From positions 1-59,011 of the forward strand of contig CAKNRV010000006.1 of the NCBI GenBank assembly GCA_930991035.1: a stretch of DNA of 59,011 nt, given 5' to 3'. The notes beneath the pieces are model-generated. The model had not been told where the DNA came from and ran no database searches. It worked only from the letters and a program-made list of their open reading frames with translations. Every line of letters starts with the position of its first letter. The stretch's first letter is position 1. The stretch is from an uncultured Clostridium sp. (GTDB lineage Bacteria > Bacillota > Clostridia > TANB77 > CAG-508). Positions 16,926 through 25,036 of the stretch are shown here, one piece after another. A program made the translations under genes and the position numbers.

Positions 16926-17294
16926 ATGTACAAACCAAAACAAGTTGAAAGCAAACTACTAATATATCAAAAGTATGTAGATTTAATAGAATATGGATAT
17001 AATTTGCTTATAAAATATCCAAAGTCAGAAAAATATGCATTAAGTAGCAGTATACGAAATAGTATGTTTGAAACATTAAGATTGATACTGTATGCAAATA
17101 AAATAGCAGATAAATATGTAAGAATAAAAATATTAACTAAAATAGATGCAGAAATAGCAATGCAAGGCTTTTATGTAAGATTTTCATATAAGCAAAAGTA
17201 TATAAATAATAGCAATTATTTAGAATGGAGCAAAAGACTGGAAGAAATAGGAAAAATATTGGGAGGCTGGATAAAGGTATGCCTAAAAGAGTAA
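16926..17294 (+). CDS. avd: Accessory variability determinant (Avd), four-helix protein
   Basis: A 122-residue, basic, all-helical protein of the Avd/23S-rRNA-IVP family, in the expected place between TR and the reverse transcriptase. In the Bordetella phage system Avd forms a barrel-shaped pentamer that binds the RT and the TR RNA and is needed for mutagenic cDNA synthesis. Visible signs are the conserved length, Lys/Arg clusters and helix-forming composition (ALSSSIRNSMFETLRLILYA). AAGAAAGG lies upstream of ATG 16926. Its end overlaps the RT start. Confidence 0.85.
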   Translation: MYKPKQVESKLLIYQKYVDLIEYGYNLLIKYPKSEKYALSSSIRNSMFETLRLILYANKIADKYVRIKILTKIDAEIAMQGFYVRFSYKQKYINNSNYLEWSKRLEEIGKILGGWIKVCLKE

Positions 17295-18311
17295 ATAATA
17301 TATATTTGAAAAATATAACATTTTCAAAATTGTTAGAAGCACATAACAAATGTAGAAGGCACAAGAGATTTAAAAAGCAAGTTATAGAATTTGAAATGTA
17401 CTTAGAGAACAATATATTAAAGATAGGAAGAGACTTATTAAATAGAAATTACACATTTTCAAAGTATTTTGAATTTACAATATATGAACCAAAAGAAAGA
17501 AAAATAAAGACACTAGAGTATAGAGATAGAGTAGTACAAACTTGGTATGTGGAAAACTTTTTAAAGCCAAACTTTGAAAAAAGATATATAAAAGATACAT
17601 TTGCTTGCATAGAAAATAGAGGGACACATAAAGCAGTAGAAAAGATGCAAGAATATTTAAGAAAGGCAGATAAAGAAAATGTAGATGTGTGGGTACTAAA
17701 ATGTGATATACGAAAGTTTTTCTTTAATGTGGATAGAGAAGTATTATATAACTTGATAAAAAGAAAAATAAAAGATAAATACTTTTTAGATCTAACAAGA
17801 AAAATAATATTTTATAATGAGGAAAAAGTTGGAATACCAATACGGTAATTACACATCACAAATATATGCGAATATATACTTAAATGAGCTGGATAGCTTT
17901 ATAAAAGAAAAGTTAAAGGTAAAGTACTTAGTTAGGTATATGGACGATTTTGTGCTTTTGCTAGAAAGCAAGGGACAAGCAAAAGAATACCTAGAAAGAA
18001 TAAGGATATTTTTAAGAGAGAAATTAAAACTAGAATTAAATGCAAAGACAGCATATTTTAGAGCAAAGCAGGGAGTGAATTTTTGTGGATTTAGAATATG
18101 GAAAACACATAGGTTACTACGTGAACAAAGCAAAAAGAAAATGAAAAGAAAGTTAAAGAATTTTGAAAAACTATATAAAGAGGATAGGGTAGAACTAAAA
18201 TACATAGTAATGTGCATAAATTCTTGGTTGGGTCACGCAAAACATTGCAATAGCTATAACTTGGTAAGAAAGATGCTAGGAAGTTTTGTGTTGAGGAAGA
18301 ATGATTGCTGA
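17279..18311 (+). pseudogene. DGR reverse transcriptase, split by a one-base insertion
   Basis: A retroelement-type RT of about 344 codons in two frames. The first part (17279-17848) has PYRDR-like EYRDRVVQTW and motif A KCDIRKFFFNVD, then stops just after VGIPIR. The second part resumes as GNYTSQIYANIYLN, then the catalytic YMDD in VRYMDDFVLL, and NFCGFRI. Removing C at 17843 restores GIPIGNYTSQ, the SQ-containing motif typical of DGR RTs. All other motifs are intact. ATG at 17279 overlaps the avd end; an in-frame ATG at 17225 is also possible. It may be a recent knock-out, an assembly error, or a programmed shift; no slippery heptamer is evident. Confidence 0.9.
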
Positions 18312-18338
18312 CGATTTTGCTGAGGTCAGCAAAATCGT
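18311..18338 (+). repeat. Perfect 13-bp hairpin at the RT stop codon
   Basis: ACGATTTTGCTGA (18311-18323) pairs with TCAGCAAAATCGT (18326-18338) around a two-base centre. No T-tract follows, so it is not a standard terminator. It overlaps the last base of the RT stop codon. The following 300 bp (18339-18640) show no gene. Confidence 0.6.
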
Positions 18339-18643
18339 TGAAGTATGAGCAACACAAAAAAAGTATAAAACAAGTGGAAAAGAACAATTGAAGAGGTTAA
18401 AAGATAAAAAAACAAAGCTAATGTTAGATGAATGATTAGATAGGAATTAATCTGAAAATAGTCAACAACAATTGTTACCTACAAACTATTGCTTTTTGGC
18501 AAATTATGTAATATAATTTTATACGTTAGAAATATAAGTATAAAGTCTTTAAAGTATGGCAATAATTGTATAAAATGCAATTAGAAAGTATAATAAGCAT
18601 ATAAAACATAGCTAAATTTCTAACTAAAACCAAAAAACAAGTT

Positions 18644-18676
18644 TATAGGTAACCTTTATATAAAAAAACCTAAATA
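18644..18676 (+). promoter_or_regulatory. Leader motif TATAGGTA..ACC...AAACCTAAATA, copy A (alaS)
   Basis: It ends 22 nt before the alaS start. Related copies precede the S4 gene (26963-26991) and addA (49059-49088). AGGT can pair with the nearer ACC or the farther ACCT. Confidence 0.55.
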
Positions 18677-18698
18677 TATTATGCAAGGAATGAAAAGT

Positions 18699-20453
18699 AT
18701 GAAAGCAATAGAAATTAGAAACAAATACTTAAATTATTTTAAAAATCATAATCATAAAGTTATACCAAGCGCACCACTAATACCAGAAAACGACCCATCT
18801 GTTTTATTTACAACAGCAGGTATGCAGCCATTGGTTCCATATTTGTTGGGAGAAAAGCACCCAGAGGGAAGAAGACTTACTGATTATCAAAAGTGCCTAA
18901 GAACTAATGATATAGACGAAGTAGGAGATAACAGACATTTAACATATTTTGAGATGCTTGGAAATTGGTCATTGGGAGACTATTTCAAAGAGGAGTCTAT
19001 TGCGATGAGTTTTGAATTTTTGACAAAGGAGCTTGGTATTCCAGCAGAAAAAATATCAGTAACTTGTTTTGCAGGAGACGAAGATGCTCCAAGAGATACA
19101 GTTACAGCAGAGTGCTGGAAAAAGGCTGGTATTCCAGAAGATAGAATTTATTATTATGGTAAAGACGATAACTGGTGGATTGCAGGAGAAGAAGGACCTT
19201 GTGGACCAGATACAGAAATGTTTTATGATACAGGAAAGCCAGCGTGTGGACCAGATTGCCAACCATCTTGTGATTGTGGTAAATATGTTGAAATTTGGAA
19301 CAATGTGTTTATGGAATATTACAAAAATAAAGATGGCAAGTATGAAAAGTTAAAACAACGTAATGTGGACACTGGTTTAGGCTTAGAGAGAATGACTATG
19401 CTTTTACAAGGTAAAGAAACGCCTTTTGATACAGAGCTTTTTGCACCAATTATGGAAAGGTTACAAAAACTTGCTAAGATTGACGATATTGCAAGTAGAA
19501 GAATTGTTGCAGAGCATTTGCGTGCAAGTATGATGGTTATAGCCGATGGTGGTAGACCTTCAAACATTGATAGGGGCTATGTTTTAAGAAAGCTTATTAG
19601 AAGAATGACAAGACATTTAAATAAGTTACAAGTGGATTTATCAGAGCTTGAAGGATTAATTGAGTTAGATATAGAAATTTTAAAAGATATGTACCCAGAG
19701 CTTGAGGCAAATAAAGACACGATAAAGCAAGTTATTATAGAAGAAAAAGACAAATTTATAAAGACATTAGCTCACGGAGAAAAAGAGTTTGAAAAAGCTA
19801 TAAATAGAGCAAAACAAGAGAATAAACATGTAATAGATGGACAGACTATATTTAAGTTGTACGAAACTTATGGTTTCCCACCAGAGATTACAGCAGACTT
19901 GGCAAAAGAACAAGGCTTTGAAATAGACAATTCAGAATTTGAAAAACTGTTTAAAGAGCATCAAGAAAAGTCAAGAATGGGTAGTGAGCAAAAGTTTAAA
20001 GGTGGACTAGCAGAGCAAAATGAAAAGACAATAGCATACCACACAGCTACACACTTACTACATAAAGCTTTGCAAATAGTACTTGGACCAAATGCAACAC
20101 AAAAAGGTTCTAACATCACAACAGAAAGACTAAGATTTGACTTTTCACATCCAGAAAAAATGACAAAGGAGCAAATTCAGCAAGTTGAAGATATTGTAAA
20201 TGAACAAATAAAAAGAGATTTACCAGTAACTTGCGAAGAAATGTCATTAGAAGATGCAAAAAATTCTGGAGCAATGGGATTGTTCGAAAACAAATATGGC
20301 GACAAAGTAAAAGTATATACAATAGGAGACTTCAGCAAAGAAATCTGCGGTGGACCTCACGTAACACACACAGGAGAGCTTGGACATTTTAAAATTAAAA
20401 AGGAAGAATCAAGCTCAGCAGGTGTTAGAAGAATTAAAGCAGTGCTAGAGTAA
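18699..20453 (+). CDS. alaS: Alanine-tRNA ligase, shortened form
   Basis: A 584-residue class II synthetase; usual bacterial AlaRS has about 870 residues. The aminoacylation part is complete (FTTAGMQPLVPYL, RTNDIDEVG, NVFMEY, GLERM). The C-terminal part keeps the editing-site residues HTATHLLH (HxxxH) and CGGPHV (CxxxH). The junction at about 440-450 (KSRMGSEQKFKGGLAEQ) appears to lack the beta-barrel part of the editing domain, and the DHHA1/C-Ala region is absent. The third in-frame ATG (18699) is used because AAGGA lies 9 nt upstream; 18681 is also in frame. No T-box is seen; the short motif at 18644 may control it. hinT follows 16 bp later. Confidence 0.9.
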   Translation: MKAIEIRNKYLNYFKNHNHKVIPSAPLIPENDPSVLFTTAGMQPLVPYLLGEKHPEGRRLTDYQKCLRTNDIDEVGDNRHLTYFEMLGNWSLGDYFKEESIAMSFEFLTKELGIPAEKISVTCFAGDEDAPRDTVTAECWKKAGIPEDRIYYYGKDDNWWIAGEEGPCGPDTEMFYDTGKPACGPDCQPSCDCGKYVEIWNNVFMEYYKNKDGKYEKLKQRNVDTGLGLERMTMLLQGKETPFDTELFAPIMERLQKLAKIDDIASRRIVAEHLRASMMVIADGGRPSNIDRGYVLRKLIRRMTRHLNKLQVDLSELEGLIELDIEILKDMYPELEANKDTIKQVIIEEKDKFIKTLAHGEKEFEKAINRAKQENKHVIDGQTIFKLYETYGFPPEITADLAKEQGFEIDNSEFEKLFKEHQEKSRMGSEQKFKGGLAEQNEKTIAYHTATHLLHKALQIVLGPNATQKGSNITTERLRFDFSHPEKMTKEQIQQVEDIVNEQIKRDLPVTCEEMSLEDAKNSGAMGLFENKYGDKVKVYTIGDFSKEICGGPHVTHTGELGHFKIKKEESSSAGVRRIKAVLE

Positions 20454-20469
20454 AGAAAGGAAGATAAAA

Positions 20470-20814
20470 ATGGCAGATTGTGTTTTTTGTAAAATAATAA
20501 AAAGAGAAATACCATCAGATATAGTGTATGAAGACGACAGGGTTATTGCATTTAAAGATGTAAACCCAGCAGCTCCAATTCATATATTGGTCGTACCAAA
20601 AAAACATATAGAAAATTTGTTGCAAGTATCAGAAGAAGATGGAGATATTATTTCATATATTTATAAAGTAATAAACAAAATTGCAATTGACAATAACTTT
20701 GCACAAAACGGATTTAGAGTTATAGCAAATTGTGGCAAAGACTCTGGACAAGAAGTTATGCATATTCATTTTCACGTTCTAGGCGGAAGAAAACTAGGAG
20801 ACAAGATTGTATAA
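20470..20814 (+). CDS. hinT: HIT-family nucleotide hydrolase (HinT-like)
   Basis: A 114-residue histidine triad protein. The catalytic HxHxHxx motif is complete (MHIHFHVLGG), and the N-terminal CVFCKIIKREIP and DVNPAAPIHILVVPKKH are typical. HinT enzymes cleave adenosine 5'-phosphoramidates such as lysyl-AMP made by aminoacyl-tRNA synthetases, which suits its place right after alaS. GAAAGGAAG precedes ATG 20470. Confidence 0.93.
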   Translation: MADCVFCKIIKREIPSDIVYEDDRVIAFKDVNPAAPIHILVVPKKHIENLLQVSEEDGDIISYIYKVINKIAIDNNFAQNGFRVIANCGKDSGQEVMHIHFHVLGGRKLGDKIV

Positions 20815-20907
20815 AATAATATAATAACAAAAGAAAAAAAGAGTAGATTATACACAAAATTTGTGTTATAATATATATAGACTTTGAAAAACGAGGGAGG
20901 AAGAAGT

Positions 20908-21630
20908 ATGTTTAATAATATGTTTAACAGTAAATACAGTAAAACATTAACTATAATTCTTATTGTAGTAATAATTGCAATAATAGGATTACTTATATAC
21001 TTTGGAATAGATGTTTATAGAAAATTCTATATAGAAGATGCGGCAGGCGATGCAGTTGGAGATTTTCAAAATAGAGTGACAAGCAACGTTATTATAGGTG
21101 GAAATGATGGCTCACCAATAATATCAAATGATGTAGATCCAAACATTAATATAAATGATTTGAATTTGAATGTAACAGTTGGAGACAACAATACAGACGA
21201 TAACGACGACGATAAGCCAACACATATGGGATTTGATATGATTGGTACAATAGAAATTCCAGCAATTGATATAGAATACCCAATAATACCAGAATATCAA
21301 AACGGATTAAATGCATTAAATGTTGGTATAGTTGTATTATACCCAGCAAATATGGATTTGAACGAAGTAGGTAACATAGTGCTTGCAGGACATAATTATA
21401 GAAACGGAACATTCTTCTCAAACAATAAAAGACTAGAAGAGGGTGACAGCATATATATAACAGATTTATCTGGTGAAAGAGTAGAATATATAATTTATAG
21501 AAAATACGTAACAAGCACAAGTGATTCTTCATATATGAATAGAGACACAGAAGGAAGAAGAGAAATATCACTTACAACTTGTACAGATGACACTTCACAA
21601 AGATTAATAATTTGGGCAGCAGAAGCTTAA
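20908..21630 (+). CDS. Sortase (class uncertain)
   Basis: A 240-residue membrane-anchored cysteine transpeptidase. It has one N-terminal helix (about residues 11-35), a low-complexity Asn/Asp linker, and a sortase barrel with the catalytic His in VLAGHNYRNG, Cys in ISLTTCTDD and Arg in SQRLIIWA. It probably attaches LPXTG-type proteins to peptidoglycan; the von Willebrand protein 1.7 kb downstream has an LPQTG signal. GAGGGAGGA precedes ATG 20908; an upstream TTG at 20884 lies before that site. TATAAT at 20877-20882 may be its promoter. Confidence 0.85.
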   Translation: MFNNMFNSKYSKTLTIILIVVIIAIIGLLIYFGIDVYRKFYIEDAAGDAVGDFQNRVTSNVIIGGNDGSPIISNDVDPNININDLNLNVTVGDNNTDDNDDDKPTHMGFDMIGTIEIPAIDIEYPIIPEYQNGLNALNVGIVVLYPANMDLNEVGNIVLAGHNYRNGTFFSNNKRLEEGDSIYITDLSGERVEYIIYRKYVTSTSDSSYMNRDTEGRREISLTTCTDDTSQRLIIWAAEA

Positions 21631-21693
21631 ACGTTTGGGACACTCCTTTTTGTTCAAGTTCTTGAACGTTTGGGACACTCCTAAATGTTTAAG
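21630..21693. repeat. GGGACACTCC repeat, copy 2 (rearranged)
   Basis: Begins at the sortase stop codon. The unit GTTTGGGACACTCCT occurs twice in direct orientation around GTTCAAGTTCTTGAAC, rather than inverted as at 1-68 and 40199-40262. Confidence 0.75.
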
Positions 21694-21789
21694 GGTAAAA
21701 ATACAAGGAATATCTAGAAAAATAAATGGAATGCTTGGAATTTCATTAAAAATATAACAAAACTTGCAACAAAAAATTGATAAAAAAGG

Positions 21790-21818
21790 TTGACAAATTA
21801 GGAATGATGGGGTAAAAT
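21790..21818 (+). promoter_or_regulatory. tRNA promoter
   Basis: Perfect TTGACA (21790-21795), 17-bp spacer and TAAAAT (21813-21818), 28 bp upstream of tRNA-His. Confidence 0.75.
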
Positions 21819-21845
21819 AATATATGCAGTTGATTGTTTGAAGAT

Positions 21846-21923
21846 GGTGGATGTAGCGCAGTTGGTTAGAGCGCCAGTTTGTGGCACTGGAGGCCGTGGG
21901 TTCGAGTCCCATCTTCCACCCCA
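21846..21923 (+). tRNA. tRNA-His (GTG anticodon)
   Basis: Full cloverleaf: acceptor GTGGATG with CTTCCAC (one T-T mismatch), D arm GCGC...GCGC, anticodon arm CCAGT-TTGTGGC-ACTGG, T arm with TTCGAGT, encoded CCA. The extra 5' G (21846) opposite C73 is diagnostic of tRNA-His. Confidence 0.97.
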
Positions 21924-22026
21924 TCAAAATATGTAAATTAATGCATAAAAAGTTATGCAAAAGTTTATAATAATTGTAGTAATTATAATTATTACAGGAA
22001 GTGTAAGACAAAACTAAATTTAATAT

Positions 22027-22101
22027 TGGGCTGTAGCCAAGCGGTAAGGCATTAGACTTTGACTCTAACATGCGCTAGTTCGAATCTAGCCAGCCCAACC
22101 A
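22027..22101 (+). tRNA. tRNA-Gln (TTG anticodon)
   Basis: Acceptor TGGGCTG pairs with CAGCCCA, the anticodon loop is CTTTGAC (TTG), the T loop TTCGAAT, and CCA is encoded. It lies 103 bp after tRNA-His, probably in the same transcript. Confidence 0.97.
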
Positions 22102-22190
22102 AAGTTATATTTATATTTCCAAAATATTACTTAAAAATAAATTTTAGTATATACTAAGTACAAATTGAATATAATATAAAAGACAAGGAA

Positions 22191-22334
22191 TTAATCCTTG
22201 CCTGACTTATCGTTTAAATTGGGGTTGCTTTTAGCAGGGCTGACCTCAATTTTTTTCTTGCTTATTTTGACAACATATCGAAATATGCCAGCAAATCCGA
22301 GAACAACTCCGAACGCAAAGAATAATGAAGCCAT
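22191..22334 (-). CDS. Small single-helix membrane protein, nearly leaderless
   Basis: A 47-residue protein: MASLFFAFGVVLGFAG forms a membrane helix, followed by a Lys-rich cytoplasmic tail (VVKISKKKIE...DKSGKD). A TGA in frame lies directly before the ATG, so 22334 is the outermost start. No Shine-Dalgarno is seen. The promoter TTGATT/TATATT (22378-22350 on the minus strand) would start transcription about 9 nt before the ATG. It has higher GC and different codons than its neighbours, as does the divergent HD gene. Function is unknown. Confidence 0.55.
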   Translation of the reverse strand: MASLFFAFGVVLGFAGIFRYVVKISKKKIEVSPAKSNPNLNDKSGKD

Positions 22335-22349
22335 TCAAACGATGTACAT

Positions 22350-22378
22350 AATATATCATTTTTTTACTAATTAATCAA
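22350..22378 (-). promoter_or_regulatory. Promoter of the small membrane protein
   Basis: TTGATT (22378-22373) and TATATT (22355-22350) on the minus strand, 17-bp spacer. It is back-to-back with the HD gene promoter. Confidence 0.5.
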
Positions 22379-22394
22379 TATATTAAAAAGAAAT

Positions 22395-22423
22395 TTGCAC
22401 AATTCAAACAAAAATGGTATAAT
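22395..22423 (+). promoter_or_regulatory. Promoter of the HD hydrolase gene
   Basis: TTGCAC (22395-22400), 17-bp spacer, perfect TATAAT (22418-22423), 37 bp before the ATG. Confidence 0.7.
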
Positions 22424-22459
22424 GATTATGTAAAACATTATGAAAGGAGTGCTATTATT

Positions 22460-23272
22460 ATGGCACAGGTACAAGTACAGGAAGTTCTCAAGCGGTTCAA
22501 TGAATTTGCTGATAGTTACATCCAAAAGGGCGTAACTTTGGCAGATCAGAATGCTTACATTCTCAAGAGAGAACACACAATACGTGTGTTGGAAGCAGCC
22601 AAGGGAATACTTGAGAGGTCAGCAGATGTTTCTGAAGAAGAAAAGCTGATTGTTCAGATTTCCGCCATTTTGCACGATGTCGGAAGGTTTGAGCAGTGGA
22701 AAACCACTGGTTCATACAAAGACGAGTCGACAGGAGGACACGCCCAGATTGGAGCAGATATGCTTCAATTTGGACTTATCCAAAAGTTTATACCGGAAAC
22801 TAGAGATTATGACAAAATCATAATTTCGGCTGTACGGTGGCACGGCAGTCTGGAATTACCAGACGACCTTTTTGACGAAGAAAGGTTAGTTACCCAAATC
22901 CTTAGGGATGCTGATAGAATGGACATATTCTATCAGTGCACGTTGGAGAGCGATTACCAGGAACTGTATAAACAGGACTGGGGAGGACAGGTTCTAACCA
23001 GAAAGGTACGAGAAAAGTTCAAAAAAGCCGAGCCAATTGACTTTAAACTTGTCCAAAGCAAGATTGATATGCTTGCACTTAGGATGGGGTTAATGAAACA
23101 GCTTTCGATGTCAGCTAGCAGGAAATATGTACTGGATAAGAAACTACCAAAAAGAATGGCAGATTTCTTTGAAAGAAAATTTCCATACTATGAGAGAAGG
23201 GAGGTTGAATGGCTCAAGAACAACACTGTACTTTCACTGCATAGTCAAATATTGATTGAAGATTTTGACTGA
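22460..23272 (+). CDS. HD-domain metal-dependent phosphohydrolase
   Basis: A 270-residue protein of the HD superfamily. Metal-binding residues are visible in order: REHTIRV (His), ILHDVGRFEQW (His-Asp), GHAQIGA (His), AVRWHG (His) and RDADRMD (Asp). Members hydrolyse nucleotides or cyclic nucleotides; the substrate here is unknown. Codons such as AAG, CAG, CTC and CTT are far commoner than in neighbouring genes, and GC is clearly higher. It has its own promoter and terminator next to two tRNA genes, which suggests an acquired single-gene unit. GAAAGGAGTG precedes ATG 22460. Confidence 0.85.
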   Translation: MAQVQVQEVLKRFNEFADSYIQKGVTLADQNAYILKREHTIRVLEAAKGILERSADVSEEEKLIVQISAILHDVGRFEQWKTTGSYKDESTGGHAQIGADMLQFGLIQKFIPETRDYDKIIISAVRWHGSLELPDDLFDEERLVTQILRDADRMDIFYQCTLESDYQELYKQDWGGQVLTRKVREKFKKAEPIDFKLVQSKIDMLALRMGLMKQLSMSASRKYVLDKKLPKRMADFFERKFPYYERREVEWLKNNTVLSLHSQILIEDFD

Positions 23273-23321
23273 AAACTGATGGCTTACAGCCTAACAGATA
23301 AGGTTTAAATTTTCAACAATA

Positions 23322-23350
23322 AAAAAGTAACCCGAATTGGGTTACTTTTT
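23322..23350. terminator. Bidirectional terminator between HD gene and VWA gene
   Basis: AAAAAGTAACCC pairs perfectly with GGGTTACTTTTT around a 5-nt loop; A- and T-runs flank both sides. It overlaps the end of the VWA reading frame by 2 bp. Confidence 0.85.
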
Positions 23351-24857
23351 ATTTTTCTTTATTATTTTTCAAATATATAAATCTTGCAATTCCAGCAATT
23401 GCGATTAATGAGATTACAACGATAAATTCAATGTCAGAGCTACCTGTTTGAGGTAATGGTTCTGGAGCTACTGTGTTGTCCACTATATTCACTGGCTCTT
23501 GAGGTTCTGGCTCTTCTGGATCAGGCTCAGGTACAACTGGTTCTTCATAATTTACTCTTATTGTAGGAGAAACATCAGATGTTTGTGATAAGTTATTACC
23601 ATTATTTTCTCCACTTAAGTCTACTTGTGTGTTTGTAGGTAAAATTTGGTCAATTATTGCTTCGTCATAATCGTCTTTTAAGGTTAGTTTATAACTTAAG
23701 CTTGCAGTTTCGCCTTCACTTAATAACTCGATTGTCCAAGTTATAGAGTTGTTTGTTGTGTCAACTTCTTGTGATACTGTACCAATATTTGGTGTTGCAA
23801 CATATTCAAAATTGAAGTTATCTATTATTTCTTGAGGAAAATAGTCAACTACTGTTATATTTCTTAATGTGTTATCTACTCTAATTACCAAACTGTCAAA
23901 AATATCATTAACAATTGTATCTTCTATTTCGTCATCAGTAATGTAAAAATATTCACTAGTAGTAGGCTGAGATTCAGTTCCAAAAATTTCTTCTGCTAAA
24001 TCTCTATATGTTCTTTGAGTAGTAGGCTCAACTCTTTCTCCGTCTAAGTTTATCATTGCACTAATAATTTCTATTCCATTTTGTTCTAGACTTTCAAGCT
24101 TACCTTTTGTTCTTGTAGCAACTACTCCAGAATAAGTACTAAATGTGCCATCTATTGCATTATTTGGAACACCATCAGTTAAAAGTATGATGTACCTAGC
24201 TGTGTTTTCGTCAGAAGAAAAGTTTCTCTCTGCAATAGTAAGTCCAGCTTCAATATTAGTTCTTGGACCAACATCTAAATTAGATAAACCAGATATAGCA
24301 GATTTTACAGTACTAGCGGAATTGCTTAATTCGGATTGCAAAGAAGCATCATTTATTGTGCCTTCTTGTTCACCAGCAGTTGTATCCAAACTAGAGAATC
24401 CAACAACACCAACCTCTACATTAGGGTTTGTAGCATATAGTTTATCAACAAGTTGATTTGCAGAATTTATAACTGCTTGCTTTCTAGTCATATTACCCAC
24501 AGAACCTTCTAGCATACTGCTTGAGTTATCTATTACTAAGAAAATTTCTACATTTCTATTACTTTCTTCAATAGATTTTAAATTTGTTAAAGTAAGAGTT
24601 AATGTTACAGATTTTTCTGTTTCGTTAAATTCTGTAATTTGTTTTTGAAAATTTGCATAATCACCTAAATCGATATTGCAGACATTGTTTTCAACAACCT
24701 CAAGTGTTGTTGTCCCTTGAACAGTATCTTCAGTATTATTTGCATCATCAGAATTCAATGTAATATCACTTGCCAATACTGTTGTTGTAGTTAAACTAAA
24801 AATAAATAAAAATGCTATAAAAGCAAATAAGTATTTTTTAAAAGTATGTTTTAACAT
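23349..24857 (-). CDS. LPQTG-anchored von Willebrand factor A protein
   Basis: A 502-residue secreted protein. Residues 1-30 are a signal peptide ending near VLASD. A VWA domain (about 95-320) has the metal-adhesion motif DNSSSM, and ILLTDGVPNN. A DUF11/isopeptide-like repeat (about 325-430) follows, then a Pro/Glu linker. The C-terminus has a sortase signal: LPQTG, a hydrophobic helix, and KNNKEK. ATG 24857 is chosen because GGAGG lies just upstream; an ATG at 24869 overlaps that site. It is probably an adhesin and a substrate of the sortase at 20908-21630. Confidence 0.9.
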   Translation of the reverse strand: MLKHTFKKYLFAFIAFLFIFSLTTTTVLASDITLNSDDANNTEDTVQGTTTLEVVENNVCNIDLGDYANFQKQITEFNETEKSVTLTLTLTNLKSIEESNRNVEIFLVIDNSSSMLEGSVGNMTRKQAVINSANQLVDKLYATNPNVEVGVVGFSSLDTTAGEQEGTINDASLQSELSNSASTVKSAISGLSNLDVGPRTNIEAGLTIAERNFSSDENTARYIILLTDGVPNNAIDGTFSTYSGVVATRTKGKLESLEQNGIEIISAMINLDGERVEPTTQRTYRDLAEEIFGTESQPTTSEYFYITDDEIEDTIVNDIFDSLVIRVDNTLRNITVVDYFPQEIIDNFNFEYVATPNIGTVSQEVDTTNNSITWTIELLSEGETASLSYKLTLKDDYDEAIIDQILPTNTQVDLSGENNGNNLSQTSDVSPTIRVNYEEPVVPEPDPEEPEPQEPVNIVDNTVAPEPLPQTGSSDIEFIVVISLIAIAGIARFIYLKNNKEK

Positions 24858-25036
24858 AACGACCTCCATTCAAGCAATTTGTTTTTAAATTAAAGTTTTA
24901 TACACATAGAATTGCTTATTTTTTTATAAAACTTCAAAATATATTATAACTCAAAAAAATGTGATTAGCAATATTTTTTGAATTATTTACAATTTTATGA
25001 TATCATATATAAAAATTACAAAAAGGAATGAACTTT

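Noticed and set aside
17225..17278. Longer RT start at ATG 17225
   Set aside because: The extra 18 residues are not similar to RT N-termini and mostly overlap avd; ATG 17279 gives the usual RT start. It cannot be excluded.
17800..17860. Programmed ribosomal frameshift in the RT
   Set aside because: There is no slippery heptamer or obvious downstream pseudoknot at 17843, and a one-base insertion explains the data more simply.
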